Assembly: GCF_039536325.1 (NCBI RefSeq)
Contig: NZ_BAAAYO010000006.1
Location: 620,001-684,000 of the forward strand
Direction: 5' to 3'
Length of the DNA: 64,000 bases
Origin: Paenibacillus_AB hodogayensis
Lineage (GTDB): Bacteria; Bacillota; Bacilli; Paenibacillales; NBRC-103111
Shown here: positions 1-8,510 of the stretch, piece by piece
Numbering within the stretch: position 1 is the stretch's first letter
Layout: each line of letters opens with the position of its first letter
Notes under the pieces: model-generated
The model's database searches: none
The model's input: only the letters and a program-made list of their open reading frames with translations
Told to the model about the DNA's origin: nothing
Position numbers and translations under genes: made by a program

Positions 1-93
1 CGTCGGTGTTAGCCCTTTCTCGGCATAAGCCGCATTCCCCCCAAGCAGCAGACCAATGGCCAGTGCGAAGCCGAGCGTTCCCTGTTTGTTCAT
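1..93 (-). CDS. Secreted protein of unknown family, N-terminus only
   Basis: Only the first 31 codons lie inside the window; the gene runs off the left edge. They begin MNKQG, continue with a hydrophobic stretch rich in Leu, Gly and Ala, and reach an AYA/E signal-peptidase I-type site near residue 24. An AGGAA ribosome binding site lies about 8 bases before the ATG. I infer an exported protein; nothing of the mature domain is visible, so no function can be given. Confidence 0.5.
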   Translation of the reverse strand, partial: MNKQGTLGFALAIGLLLGGNAAYAEKGLTPT

Positions 94-402
94 CTGCAAT
101 TCCTGCTTCCCCTTGAATTTAAAACTCTTTCCAAGTCACATTTGCTCTTCCATCCTACTGTTTGTATGGGAAAAAATGCAACCCCCGACAATCCCGTAAA
201 ATGCTGCCTTGACTTCGAAACGTCCAACATATTTGTCGGCTATCTGCCGCTAGGATGGGCAATTCCCTCGAACAAACATCTGAACATACATTCGCTTATC
301 CGTTCTGCCGTCCTCTTAACGTGGCTGCAGAAACGATCCGTTTGCGCGTATTTGGAGCTGTAACCAAAAAAGGCGCCATCGCGGGCGCCTTTTCCGTGTT
401 CA
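94..402. other. Intergenic stretch without a convincing gene
   Basis: About 310 bases separate the secreted-protein start from the peptidase stop codon. The open frames here are short, overlap one another and lack ribosome binding sites. The left part presumably carries the promoter of the partial secreted protein. The right part holds the terminator of the peptidase gene. Confidence 0.5.
366..394 (-). terminator. Rho-independent terminator of the PepT-like gene
   Basis: An AGGCGCC/GGCGCCT stem with a 6-base loop is followed, read on the minus strand, by a run of six T. It lies just beyond the stop codon of the peptidase gene. Confidence 0.8.
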
Positions 403-1545
403 CTATTCGCTTGCCGCCTCCGTCACAATCGCCACCACGAGCTCGGTGACTGCCGTCAGCTCGGAAATCGGCATTTGTTCCTCGGTCGTATGGATGTTCT
501 CGTAGCCGACGGCCAGATTGACGGTCGGGATGCCCATGCCGTTAAACATGTTCGCGTCGCTGCCTCCGCCGGTGTGGAACGTGCCCGGCTGACGCCCGAT
601 CTTCTCCAGCGCCTTCATCGCCAACTGCACGACTGGCGCACTCTCGTCGTATTTGTAAGCCGGGTAGATGACCTGGCTTATAAATTCAACCGTGGCGCCC
701 ATATCCTGGGCGGCCGATTCGCAGGCGTGCTTCATCGCTTCCAGCTGACGATCGAGCTTCGCCTGCTCGCGGCTCCTCGCTTCCGCGGCGATATCGACGC
801 GTTCGCAGACGATATTCGTGGCACCGCCCCCGGCAAAGCTGCCGATGTTCGCCGTCGTCTCGAAATCGATCCTGCCGAGCGGCATGCGGGAAATCGCCTT
901 GCTCGCAACTTGAATCGCGCTGACGCCGTCCTCCGGATTGACCCCGGCGTGTGCCGAGCGGCCCTTGATCGTAATCTGAATGCGCGCCTGCGTCGGCGCG
1001 GCCACCGCGATTTGACCGACTCGGCCGTTCGAATCGAGCGCGTAGCCGAATTTTGCCTTCAACGGAACGGACGGACGCTCCGCCATCGCCCGCGATCCGA
1101 GCAAGCCGGATTCTTCGCCCGCGGTAATGACGAACAGCAGCTTGCCATGCGATATGCGCTGTTCCCTCAGCACGCGGATCGCCTCGATCATCGCCGCAAT
1201 GCCGGCCTTGTCGTCGCTGCCCAATATCGTCGTGCCGTCGCTGCGTATGTAGCCGTCCGTGTCCACGCGGGGCTTGATCCCTTTGCCCGGCGTTACGGTG
1301 TCCATATGGCAGGTGAACAAGATCGCCGGAAGATGCGCCTTGTCCGGCGTTGCTTCCAGCGTACAGATCAAGTTGCCGGAGCCATGGCCGGTTACCGCGG
1401 CCGTATCGTCCTCGACTACGTCCAGTCCGAGCTCGCCGCCGAACAGCGTTTTCAACGCCTCGCTGATCTCCCGCTCGTGCTTCGTCTCGCTGTCGATTCG
1501 GACCAGCTGCAAAAACTGCTCGACCAATCGATTTTGTTGAATCAT
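403..1545 (-). CDS. M20-family metallopeptidase, tripeptidase T-like (YqjE type)
   Basis: A 380-residue cytosolic M20/M25/M40 metallohydrolase, close in length to PepT and to Bacillus YqjE. Di-zinc motifs are visible: TCHMDT near residue 80, GSDDKAG near 110, and the general-base pair in AGEESG near 142. A dimerisation domain follows, with NPEDGVSA and a FAGGGATN segment. The family removes N-terminal residues from small peptides; the true substrate is not shown by sequence. GGGAGG precedes the ATG. The gene is followed by its own terminator and is divergent from the Prli42-type gene. Listeria has a tripeptidase gene beside rli42 and the bkd operon, as I recall, which matches this order. Confidence 0.88.
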   Translation of the reverse strand: MIQQNRLVEQFLQLVRIDSETKHEREISEALKTLFGGELGLDVVEDDTAAVTGHGSGNLICTLEATPDKAHLPAILFTCHMDTVTPGKGIKPRVDTDGYIRSDGTTILGSDDKAGIAAMIEAIRVLREQRISHGKLLFVITAGEESGLLGSRAMAERPSVPLKAKFGYALDSNGRVGQIAVAAPTQARIQITIKGRSAHAGVNPEDGVSAIQVASKAISRMPLGRIDFETTANIGSFAGGGATNIVCERVDIAAEARSREQAKLDRQLEAMKHACESAAQDMGATVEFISQVIYPAYKYDESAPVVQLAMKALEKIGRQPGTFHTGGGSDANMFNGMGIPTVNLAVGYENIHTTEEQMPISELTAVTELVVAIVTEAASE

Positions 1546-1635
1546 CTGACTTTCCTCCCGGACATGGATTAAGGTACAATACAGATATGCGTCATTATCG
1601 CTCCAAGTATAACCTAATTCAAGGAGTTGAAGCTG

Positions 1636-1734
1636 TTGTTCAGCAAAAATTTCGTTAAAATCATGGTATATCTGATGCTGTTCGCTATGGTCTCGTCCGT
1701 CATTCTGTATACCGTAGGCGTTTTCCTCGGCTGA
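1636..1734 (+). CDS. Prli42-like stressosome membrane anchor, 32 residues
   Basis: A TTG-started frame of 32 codons, with AAGGAG at 1621-1626 nine bases upstream. The peptide has a short basic N-terminus (FSKNFVK) followed by a single membrane span ending in VGVFLG. Length, topology and position between the peptidase and the dehydrogenase E2 gene match Prli42, the miniprotein that tethers the stressosome to the membrane in Listeria and relatives. A second TTG at 1627 lies too close to the ribosome binding site. No stressosome gene is in the window. The assignment rests on size, topology and synteny, because such a short peptide gives little sequence signal. Confidence 0.75.
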   Translation: MFSKNFVKIMVYLMLFAMVSSVILYTVGVFLG

Positions 1735-1802
1735 TTGCCCGTTCCCCGGAACCGTTCAAGCTCTGGCTCGATCCCGCAAAAACCGGGCCGGAGCCGCGTA
1801 TT

Positions 1803-1835
1803 CGGACATGCATCCCTTGCTCCGCAAGGGGTCCG
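1803..1835 (-). terminator. Possible terminator of the bkd-type operon
   Basis: A perfect CCCTTGC/GCAAGGG stem with a 3-base loop sits inside an outer CGGAC/GTCCG pairing, 45 bases past the E2 stop codon. No T-run follows directly, although a TTTTT run lies about 25 bases further on. The position between convergent genes supports a role in ending transcription. Confidence 0.4.
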
Positions 1836-1877
1836 GTCCGTTTCGCTCCTCTAAGAGGTTTTCGCTCTGACTTTGTA

Positions 1878-3224
1878 TCAGTACAGCTTGGTTTCCATAT
1901 TGAAGCTTTCCAGATTTTCCTTCACCCGCTGCAAAAAGCGCCCGCAGATGACGCCGTCCAAAATCCGGTGGTCCAGCGACAAACATATGTTGGCCATGGA
2001 GCGAACCGCAATCATATCGTTGATCACGACCGGTCGTTTGACGATCGATTCGAACGTCAGGTTGACCGCTTGCGGGTAATTGATGATCGGATACGACAAA
2101 ATGGAACCGAACGATCCGGTATTGTTGACCGTGATCGTGCCTCCCTGCACATCGTCCAGCTTGAGCTTGCCGGAACGCGCCTTGCGGGAAAGCTCGTCGA
2201 TCTCGCGCGCGAGACCCGCGATATTTTTTTGATCCGCCTTTTTAATGACAGGCGTAATAACCGAATCCTCGGTGCCTACGGACAACGAGATGTTAATGTC
2301 GCGCTTGATGATAATTTTGTCGACCGCCCAAACGGAGTTCATGATCGGGTAGTCCTTGATCGCATTGACGACCGCCTTCAACACGAACGCCAGGTACGTC
2401 AAGTTGATGCCTTCTTTTTTGATGAATTCGTCCTTGATCTTGTTCCGCAGGACGACGAGATTGGTCACGTCCACCTCGATCATCGTCCAGGCGTGCGGAA
2501 TTTCCGCCACGCTCTGACGCATCCGGGTGGCGATCGTGTTGCGGATCGGCGTCACGTCGATAATCGTCTCGCCGCGGCCGTCATTGCCGCGACCCTCGAC
2601 CTCGATCTTCGGGATCGGCGGCTCCTCGGATAGATGCAGTCCGGTCGAGCGCACCGGAACTTGGGGCACATCGGGCGATACCTGCACCTCGGCGGCCGTG
2701 ATGATGGCAGCCGCGCTGCTGTCCGTCGTCCGGGAACGCTGAGGGCCTCCCTCTTCGACGTATCGCAGCACGTCTTTGCGGGTAATGCGTCCGCCCAGTC
2801 CGGTTCCGTTGAGCTGCTCCAGCCGGATGCCGTGTTCGGCCGCAAGCTGCTGCACCGCCGGGGAATACCGGTTGCGCATGCTGACATCCGCCCCAGCGGT
2901 CCCACCCGCGGCAACGACTGCGGTCGAAATGCTGGCCGTCGGCGAGGCTTCGCTTTCAGCTACTGATCCAGACTCCCGTATAATCGCCACCTCGCCGCCT
3001 ACCGGAACCGTCTCGCCTTCCTCGGCCAACAGCTCGACCAGCGTACCTTCCACCGTCGAGGGCAGCTCGGCGTTTACTTTCTCCGTAATCAGCTCGCAGA
3101 TCGGTTCGTACTGCTCTACGTAATCGCCCGGCTTCTTCAGCCATTTGCTGATCGTCGCCGACACGAGCGATTCCGCAAGCTGGGGAATGACGATCCGGGT
3201 GCCCTGCGCTTTCGTTTCCTTCAT
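1878..3224 (-). CDS. bkdB: 2-oxo acid dehydrogenase E2, dihydrolipoamide acyltransferase
   Basis: The 448-residue core subunit of a 2-oxo acid dehydrogenase complex. It has one N-terminal lipoyl domain with the lipoylated lysine at K49 (ITEKVNA). An Ala/Ser-rich linker and a peripheral-subunit-binding domain follow at about 120-155 (YSPAVQQLA, GTGLGGRITRKDV). The catalytic domain spans about 215-448 and ends with the active-site HRILDG motif. It transfers the acyl group from lipoate to CoA. It is the last gene after lpdA, E1 alpha and E1 beta on the same strand, 27 bases after E1 beta. Gene order matches the branched-chain complex of bacilli; a broader or pyruvate specificity cannot be excluded. 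The stop codon lies at the edge of a palindrome-like sequence. Confidence 0.9.
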   Translation of the reverse strand: MKETKAQGTRIVIPQLAESLVSATISKWLKKPGDYVEQYEPICELITEKVNAELPSTVEGTLVELLAEEGETVPVGGEVAIIRESGSVAESEASPTASISTAVVAAGGTAGADVSMRNRYSPAVQQLAAEHGIRLEQLNGTGLGGRITRKDVLRYVEEGGPQRSRTTDSSAAAIITAAEVQVSPDVPQVPVRSTGLHLSEEPPIPKIEVEGRGNDGRGETIIDVTPIRNTIATRMRQSVAEIPHAWTMIEVDVTNLVVLRNKIKDEFIKKEGINLTYLAFVLKAVVNAIKDYPIMNSVWAVDKIIIKRDINISLSVGTEDSVITPVIKKADQKNIAGLAREIDELSRKARSGKLKLDDVQGGTITVNNTGSFGSILSYPIINYPQAVNLTFESIVKRPVVINDMIAVRSMANICLSLDHRILDGVICGRFLQRVKENLESFNMETKLY

Positions 3225-3251
3225 AATCCGCTAACCTCCCCGAGCGCTTAA

Positions 3252-4235
3252 TTAATATAAGGCCAAGTTGCGCATAGCTTCCATTACTTTATCTTTGTTT
3301 AGCATATAATGCTTCTCCAGCACGGGGCTGATCGGCATTGCCGGAACGTCCGGACTGCACAGCCGCTTGATCGGGGCGTCCAGTTGGAACAACAGTTCCT
3401 CCGCGATGATCGCGGATACTTCCGCGCCGACGCCGCCGGTTTTGTTGTCTTCGTGAATGATAAGCACTTTGCCGGTTTTGGCCGCCGCGGCCAAGATCGC
3501 TTCGTTGTCTAGCGGCTGGATCGTGCGCAGGTCGAGCACGAGCGCCTCGATCCCTTCCTTGGCCAGCTCGCTTGCCGCCTCCAGAGCGAAATGCACCGGC
3601 AAGCCATACGTAATGACCGTAATGTCCGAACCGTCTCGCTTTACGTCCGCCTTGCCGATCGGCACGACGTAATCATCCTCGGGCACTTCGCCCTCGGCGA
3701 ACTGATAACATTTTTTGTGCTCGAAGTAAAGAACGGGATCGGCGTCGCGGATCGCCGCCTTCAGCAGCCCTTTGGCATCGTATGGCGTGGAAGGGAAAAC
3801 GATTTTCAACCCCGGTGTCCCGAAGAAGATCGATTCCGTGCATTGCGAATGATACAAGCCGCCGAAAATGCCGCCGCCGATCGGCGCGCGGATAACGACC
3901 GGGCAGCCCCAGTCGTTGTTGGAGCGGTAACGGATTTTGGCCGCCTCGCTAATAATCTGGTTGGTGGCCGGCAACATGAAGTCGGCATACTGCATCTCGG
4001 CTATCGGCCGCATGCCGTACATGGCGGCTCCGATTGCGACTCCGGCTATGGCCGATTCGGCAAGCGGGGTATCGATCACGCGCGTTTCGCCGAATTGTTC
4101 GATCAACCCCTTCGTCACCGTAAAGACGCCGCCTTTATAGCCGACATCCTCGCCGAGCACGAACACGTTGTCGTCGCGCACCATTTCCTCGCGCATCGCC
4201 TCGCGAATCGCCGTCAAATAGTTCTGAACCGCCAT
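3252..4235 (-). CDS. bkdAB: 2-oxo acid dehydrogenase E1 component, beta subunit
   Basis: A 327-residue transketolase-like beta subunit of the thiamine-diphosphate decarboxylase E1. Typical segments are GEDVGYKGGVF near 30, DTPLAESAIAGVAIGAA, and the C-terminal transketolase domain with RTIQPLD and HEDNKTGG. It pairs with the alpha subunit encoded 3 bases upstream, and the heterotetramer decarboxylates branched-chain 2-oxo acids. The product feeds E2 and so yields branched acyl-CoA primers for iso/anteiso fatty acids. Length is normal and start context is good. The pyruvate-dehydrogenase type is the main alternative, since E1 beta sequences differ little by eye. Confidence 0.9.
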   Translation of the reverse strand: MAVQNYLTAIREAMREEMVRDDNVFVLGEDVGYKGGVFTVTKGLIEQFGETRVIDTPLAESAIAGVAIGAAMYGMRPIAEMQYADFMLPATNQIISEAAKIRYRSNNDWGCPVVIRAPIGGGIFGGLYHSQCTESIFFGTPGLKIVFPSTPYDAKGLLKAAIRDADPVLYFEHKKCYQFAEGEVPEDDYVVPIGKADVKRDGSDITVITYGLPVHFALEAASELAKEGIEALVLDLRTIQPLDNEAILAAAAKTGKVLIIHEDNKTGGVGAEVSAIIAEELLFQLDAPIKRLCSPDVPAMPISPVLEKHYMLNKDKVMEAMRNLALY

Positions 4236-4238
4236 CGG

Positions 4239-5249
4239 TTACACCCCTTCCTCTTCGGCATAGACGTGCTTGAACAAGTCTTGCGTATCCGGGAACGGAG
4301 CCTTATCGCCGTATTCGGTCGCTTCCTTGATTTCCGCAACGAGCTGCTCGCTCAGTCGAGCGTCCTGCTCTTCGCTCCAAATGCCGCTTTCGATCAAATA
4401 CGCTTTGTAGCGCGGTATCGCATCCTTGCCCCGGTGCATGTCGACTTCTTCCTTCGTCCGGTAGGCCAGGTCGTTGTCCGAGGTGGAGTGCGGCGAGAGC
4501 CGGTACGTGACCGCCTCGATCAGCGTCGGACCGTCGCCGCGAATGGCGCGCTCGCGGGCTTCCTTGACGACGCGGAACACTTCGAGCACATCGTTGCCGT
4601 CAACCTTGACGCCCGGGAAGCCGTAGCCGAGCGCGCGGTCGGCGATCGAGCCGGCCACCTGCTTATGCAGCGGAACCGATATTGCGTATTGGTTATTTTC
4701 GCACATGAAGATAACGGGCAGCTTGTGCACGCCGGCGAAGTTGCAGCCTTCGTGAAAATCGCCCTGATTGCTCGAGCCGTCGCCGAACGTGGTGAACGAA
4801 ACGATCGATTCGCCCTTCATCCGCGCAGCAAGCGCAATGCCGACCGCATGGGGCACCTGCGTCGTAACGGGCGACGAGCCGGTAACGATGCGCAGCTTGC
4901 GGTGCGAGAAGTGACCGGGCATTTGCCGGCCCGCACTGTTCGGATCGCCGGCTTTCGCAAAGAGCGAGAGCATCAGCTCCTTGGGCGTCATGCCGACGGT
5001 AAGCACAAATCCGTAATCCCGGTAATAGGGCAAAAAGTAATCGCGATTCCGGTCGAGCGCATACGCCGCGCCGACTTGGGCCGCCTCCTGTCCGATGCCG
5101 GAAACGTGAAAGTTGATTTTGCCTGCACGTTGGAGCAGCAGGGCGCGTTCGTCATACTTTCGGGCCATCAGCATGAACCTGTACATGTCAAGCGCTTGAT
5201 CGTCGGTTAGCCCAAGTTGCTTATGCTTCGTCAATTGACCGATGGACAT
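4239..5249 (-). CDS. bkdAA: 2-oxo acid dehydrogenase E1 component, alpha subunit
   Basis: A 336-residue alpha subunit carrying the thiamine diphosphate-binding motif GDGSSNQGDFHEG...ENNQYA near residues 150-180. The phosphorylation-loop-like YRLSPHSTSDND segment characteristic of branched-chain/acetoin E1 alpha proteins lies near 260. It catalyses decarboxylation of the 2-oxo acid and reductive acylation of E2 lipoate together with the beta subunit. The stop codon is 3 bases from the E1 beta start, so the two are translationally linked. A 175-base gap to lpdA holds an A+T-rich patch that could be an internal promoter. The ptb, bcd and buk genes of the Bacillus subtilis bkd operon are not in this window. 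Confidence 0.9.
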   Translation of the reverse strand: MSIGQLTKHKQLGLTDDQALDMYRFMLMARKYDERALLLQRAGKINFHVSGIGQEAAQVGAAYALDRNRDYFLPYYRDYGFVLTVGMTPKELMLSLFAKAGDPNSAGRQMPGHFSHRKLRIVTGSSPVTTQVPHAVGIALAARMKGESIVSFTTFGDGSSNQGDFHEGCNFAGVHKLPVIFMCENNQYAISVPLHKQVAGSIADRALGYGFPGVKVDGNDVLEVFRVVKEARERAIRGDGPTLIEAVTYRLSPHSTSDNDLAYRTKEEVDMHRGKDAIPRYKAYLIESGIWSEEQDARLSEQLVAEIKEATEYGDKAPFPDTQDLFKHVYAEEEGV

Positions 5250-5424
5250 GGGGCTTCAGCCTCCTGATCGGCCGAACGGATGCGGTGTCAGACACCTTCG
5301 CTCGCCGGAATGATAGTGGGACCGCAAAAAACAATTAGTATCAGGTCTTAAGAGTTGACGCTATAAGTATATTATAATCGCTTTGGCGTATGAATACAAT
5401 TTGAACATCCGATTCGCCGAAACC

Positions 5425-6849
5425 TTATCCGCCGATGGACAGCCCGTCCACCGCCAGCATCGCTTCCCCCAACGCTTCGGACAGCGTCGGATGAGGGTGG
5501 ATCGAACTGCCGATCTCCCACGGCACGGCATCCAGCAGCTTGGCCAGCGCCGCCTCAGCGATCAGCTCGGTCGCCTGCGGACCGATGATGTGAACACCCA
5601 GCAGGTCGTTCGTCTTCGCATCCGCCACCACCTTCACGAAGCCGTCGTTCTCACCATAAACGAGCGCCTTGCCTAACGGCTTGAAGGAAAACTTGGCGGT
5701 CTTGAGCTCGCGGCCTTGCTCGGCCGCCTGTCGCTCGGTCCAGCCGACCGAGGCCACCTGCGGATGGGAGTATACGCAACGGGGCACGAGATGCGCCGCA
5801 TGCGGCTTGGACGATTTGCCCGCGGCATGCTCCGCCGCGCATATGCCCTCATGTCCGGCTACATGGGCGAGCTGCAAGCCGCCGTTCACGTCTCCGACCG
5901 CATAAATGTGCGATTCGCCCGTCTGCAGCCATTCGTTCACTTTGATGACGCCCTTCTCCAGCCGGACGTCGGTATTTTCCAGACCGATCCCGTCCGCATT
6001 GGCCACCCGGCCGACCGATACGAGCATCGTTTCGGCCATAATCCGCTCCGTCTCCTTGGACGTCTCTATCGACATCGAAACGGTATCTGCCCCTATCTCG
6101 ACCGTGTCGGTCAACAACCGCGCCCCCGTCATGACACGGATGCCGCGCCTTTTGAACAGACGCTCCAACTCTCTCGACACGTCCTCGTCCTCCGTCGGCA
6201 GCAGCCGCTTCTCGGCTTCGACAAGCGTTACCTCCACGCCGAATTCGTGCAGCATCGTCGCCCATTCCACGCCGATCACCCCGCCGCCGACAATGACCAT
6301 CGATGCCGGAAGACGGTCCAGCTCCAGCGCATGATCGCTCGTCAAGATACGCCGCCCGTCGGCCTCGATTCCCGGCAGCATGCCCGGTCGCGATCCGGTA
6401 GCAATAATGAGCTGTGCCGGCACGAGCGTCTCCGACTCCCCGTCCTCCAGCTCCACGGCCACCGAGCCGCTGCGCGGGGAGAAGATCGAAGGGCCGATGA
6501 TGCGCCCGTTGCCCCGTATAATGTCGATCCGGTGCTTCGTCATGAGATATTGCAGCCCTTTGTGCAGCTGCTCCACGACGGCCGATTTGCGCGCCTGCGC
6601 TTTGGCGAAATCGAACGAAATCGCCCCATCGGCCACGACGCCGAATTCGTCGGCGCGCTTCATCGTGGCGTACACTTCCGCGCTGCGCAGCAGCGCCTTG
6701 CTCGGAATGCAGCCGCGGTGCAGACAAGTCCCCCCGAGCTTGTCCCGCTCGACGATCGCCACCGATTTCCCAAGCTGCGCCGCGCGGATCGCTGCGGAAT
6801 AACCGCCGATTCCGCCGCCGAGCACTACCAGATCGTATGTTTTGGACAT
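5425..6849 (-). CDS. lpdA: Dihydrolipoamide dehydrogenase (E3)
   Basis: A 474-residue FAD-dependent E3 that reoxidises dihydrolipoamide with NAD+. It shows the N-terminal FAD fold GGGIGGYSAA, the redox-active disulfide C42/C47 in GGTCLHRGCIPSK, the NAD fold GGGVIGVEWA near 185 and the C-terminal His-Glu pair in HPHPTLSEA. The frame is open further upstream, but the ATG at 6849 (MSKTYDLV) is chosen because a GGGAGG site precedes it and homologues begin there. It is first of the dehydrogenase operon. A promoter is expected between 6850 and about 6960, in A+T-richer sequence. Confidence 0.92.
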   Translation of the reverse strand: MSKTYDLVVLGGGIGGYSAAIRAAQLGKSVAIVERDKLGGTCLHRGCIPSKALLRSAEVYATMKRADEFGVVADGAISFDFAKAQARKSAVVEQLHKGLQYLMTKHRIDIIRGNGRIIGPSIFSPRSGSVAVELEDGESETLVPAQLIIATGSRPGMLPGIEADGRRILTSDHALELDRLPASMVIVGGGVIGVEWATMLHEFGVEVTLVEAEKRLLPTEDEDVSRELERLFKRRGIRVMTGARLLTDTVEIGADTVSMSIETSKETERIMAETMLVSVGRVANADGIGLENTDVRLEKGVIKVNEWLQTGESHIYAVGDVNGGLQLAHVAGHEGICAAEHAAGKSSKPHAAHLVPRCVYSHPQVASVGWTERQAAEQGRELKTAKFSFKPLGKALVYGENDGFVKVVADAKTNDLLGVHIIGPQATELIAEAALAKLLDAVPWEIGSSIHPHPTLSEALGEAMLAVDGLSIGG

Positions 6850-7012
6850 ATGTATGTTCCTCCCGTCTTTCGAAACGATGCCTTTATTGTACCAAAACCG
6901 AGTAAACTTGCATAAACGATGCCACAAATAATTAACTGAATTGTCTGATATTCCTTTGCGGTACCGAAAGAATTATACCATCTTTTCAGACGTTCCGCTC
7001 TATATGCAGCAA

Positions 7013-7050
7013 GCCCTGCTCCTGTCGGATAGACCGACAAGAAGCAGGGC
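7013..7050. terminator. Stem-loop between lpdA and the binding lipoprotein gene
   Basis: An 8-base GCCCTGCT/AGCAGGGC stem encloses a second TGTCGG/CCGACA pairing. It lies 47 bases beyond the stop codon of the minus-strand lipoprotein gene. No clear T-run follows, so termination is likely but not certain. Confidence 0.5.
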
Positions 7051-7096
7051 GGCTGCGGCGTGTTTTTCAAACGAACTGCAATGGCTTGCGGACGAT

Positions 7097-8431
7097 TTAT
7101 CTGGAATTTATTTCTTGAATCGCTTTGTCGGCGGCTTCTTGCGAGTCGCGCAGCGAGGTGTTGATATCGGCCTTGTCGTTGCCGATGTTCTGGATCATCG
7201 GCACGTACGGGCGGATTGCCGCGGAGTGTAAATCGCCCCTAATCACAGGCTGCGGCGTTAATTTGTTGTGGAATACCGCTTTCATGTTCAGCTTTTCGAC
7301 GCCGGGCAAATCGGCTCCGAACTGGTCCTTGGCCGCCTGCAGCTTGATCGCCGGCGGAAACCCGATGCGGCTGTTGCCAATCTCTACTTCATCCGAGGCC
7401 AGGAATTTCAAAATTTCCCAGCCCTCGTCTTTGTATTTCGTGCTCGGGCTCATCATCAGGATCGATGCGGCCGGCGAAACCCCCTGGCCTTTGGCGTCGT
7501 CGAATACGGGCAGCGCCGCAATATTGAAATTCAAGTCCTGCGCACCGAGGAACGGTTGAAAGTACGCGGACCACGGCAGCATGGCAACTACCTTTTGCTG
7601 CATGAAACCGGCGCGGTCTTCGACGATCTTTTCCGGACGGTTGCCTGGAATCGCATACAGGTCTTTGACGAACTGCATAATCCGGTTCCAGCGCGGGTCG
7701 CTCAAATAGGTCGCCTTCCCGGTCTTCGGATCATAGGGGGACAGGGCGTACTGCTGGTAAAAATGACGGGTGAGTCCGATATCCAGCCCGCGGTACTGGA
7801 CGCCGTTGTCGCTGCGCGTCACTTTCTTCGCCAGCTCGAGCGTTTCATTCCAGGTCATGCCATCCTTCGGATACGACACCCCGAACTTGTCGAACAAATC
7901 TTTGTTGTAGAACAGCACAGCCGATCCGACCTGCCAAGGCAGCGCGAATATTTCGCCTTTGTCCGACTGGTCCTTGACCATCTGGAGCGCGCTGTCGTCG
8001 AAGCGGGATAAATCATAGCCTTCGCGCTTGATGAACGCCGTCAAGTCCATCGCCAGACCCAAAGCTTTCATGTCCGCGATGCTCTCCTGAAACCCGATCC
8101 AGAACAGGTCGATTTGTTCGCCGGAGGCAAGCAGCTTCTCTATATTGGAGCGCGTAAACCCGTTGCCGACCGTCTTGATCGTCACGTTCGGGTATTTGGC
8201 CCGAATACGCGCGCCGATTTCCTGCTCGAAAATTTCATTGGACGCATTGTTGAAAAACGTCAGGGTGATCGGCTTCGACATATCGACAACCGGCGCCTTC
8301 GGCGTTTCGCCCGCTGCTTCGTTCGCAGGAGGCGACTTCGTTTCGGCTGCGCCGCCGGCGCACGCGCTGATCGTCATGGCCGTCACCAGTATGGTTGCCC
8401 ATGTTAGATACCCTTTTCTTGTGTGGTTCAT
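7097..8431 (-). CDS. Extracellular solute-binding lipoprotein, family 1 (sugar type)
   Basis: A 444-residue lipoprotein precursor with a basic N-terminus, a hydrophobic segment and an ISAC lipobox with the modified cysteine at C24. The mature part has the pattern of carbohydrate-binding family 1 proteins: LTFFNNASNEIFEQEI at the start, FYNKDLFDKFGVSYPKDGMTWNETL in the middle, and PWSAYFQPF. It should deliver an oligosaccharide to an ABC importer. No permease or ATPase gene is beside it, so it must work with transporters encoded elsewhere. It lies 79 bases downstream of the large secreted protein on the same strand, suggesting co-expression. GGGGG precedes the ATG. Confidence 0.82.
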   Translation of the reverse strand: MNHTRKGYLTWATILVTAMTISACAGGAAETKSPPANEAAGETPKAPVVDMSKPITLTFFNNASNEIFEQEIGARIRAKYPNVTIKTVGNGFTRSNIEKLLASGEQIDLFWIGFQESIADMKALGLAMDLTAFIKREGYDLSRFDDSALQMVKDQSDKGEIFALPWQVGSAVLFYNKDLFDKFGVSYPKDGMTWNETLELAKKVTRSDNGVQYRGLDIGLTRHFYQQYALSPYDPKTGKATYLSDPRWNRIMQFVKDLYAIPGNRPEKIVEDRAGFMQQKVVAMLPWSAYFQPFLGAQDLNFNIAALPVFDDAKGQGVSPAASILMMSPSTKYKDEGWEILKFLASDEVEIGNSRIGFPPAIKLQAAKDQFGADLPGVEKLNMKAVFHNKLTPQPVIRGDLHSAAIRPYVPMIQNIGNDKADINTSLRDSQEAADKAIQEINSR

Positions 8432-8510
8432 TTCGGAATCCCCCTATGCCTTCTATTTGGTCTCTCTGACTGTCTCCATAAGTTGCAATGCACATCTGTA
8501 ACGGTGGCGT

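Noticed and set aside
475..1572. Open frame of 365 codons antisense to the PepT-like peptidase
   Set aside because: Arg/Asp/His-rich translation with no domain; the opposite strand has a clear enzyme with motifs and a ribosome binding site. A high-G+C shadow.
3591..5210. Open frame of 539 codons antisense to E1 alpha and E1 beta
   Set aside because: Spans two well-supported genes on the other strand and has Arg-rich composition and no start signal.
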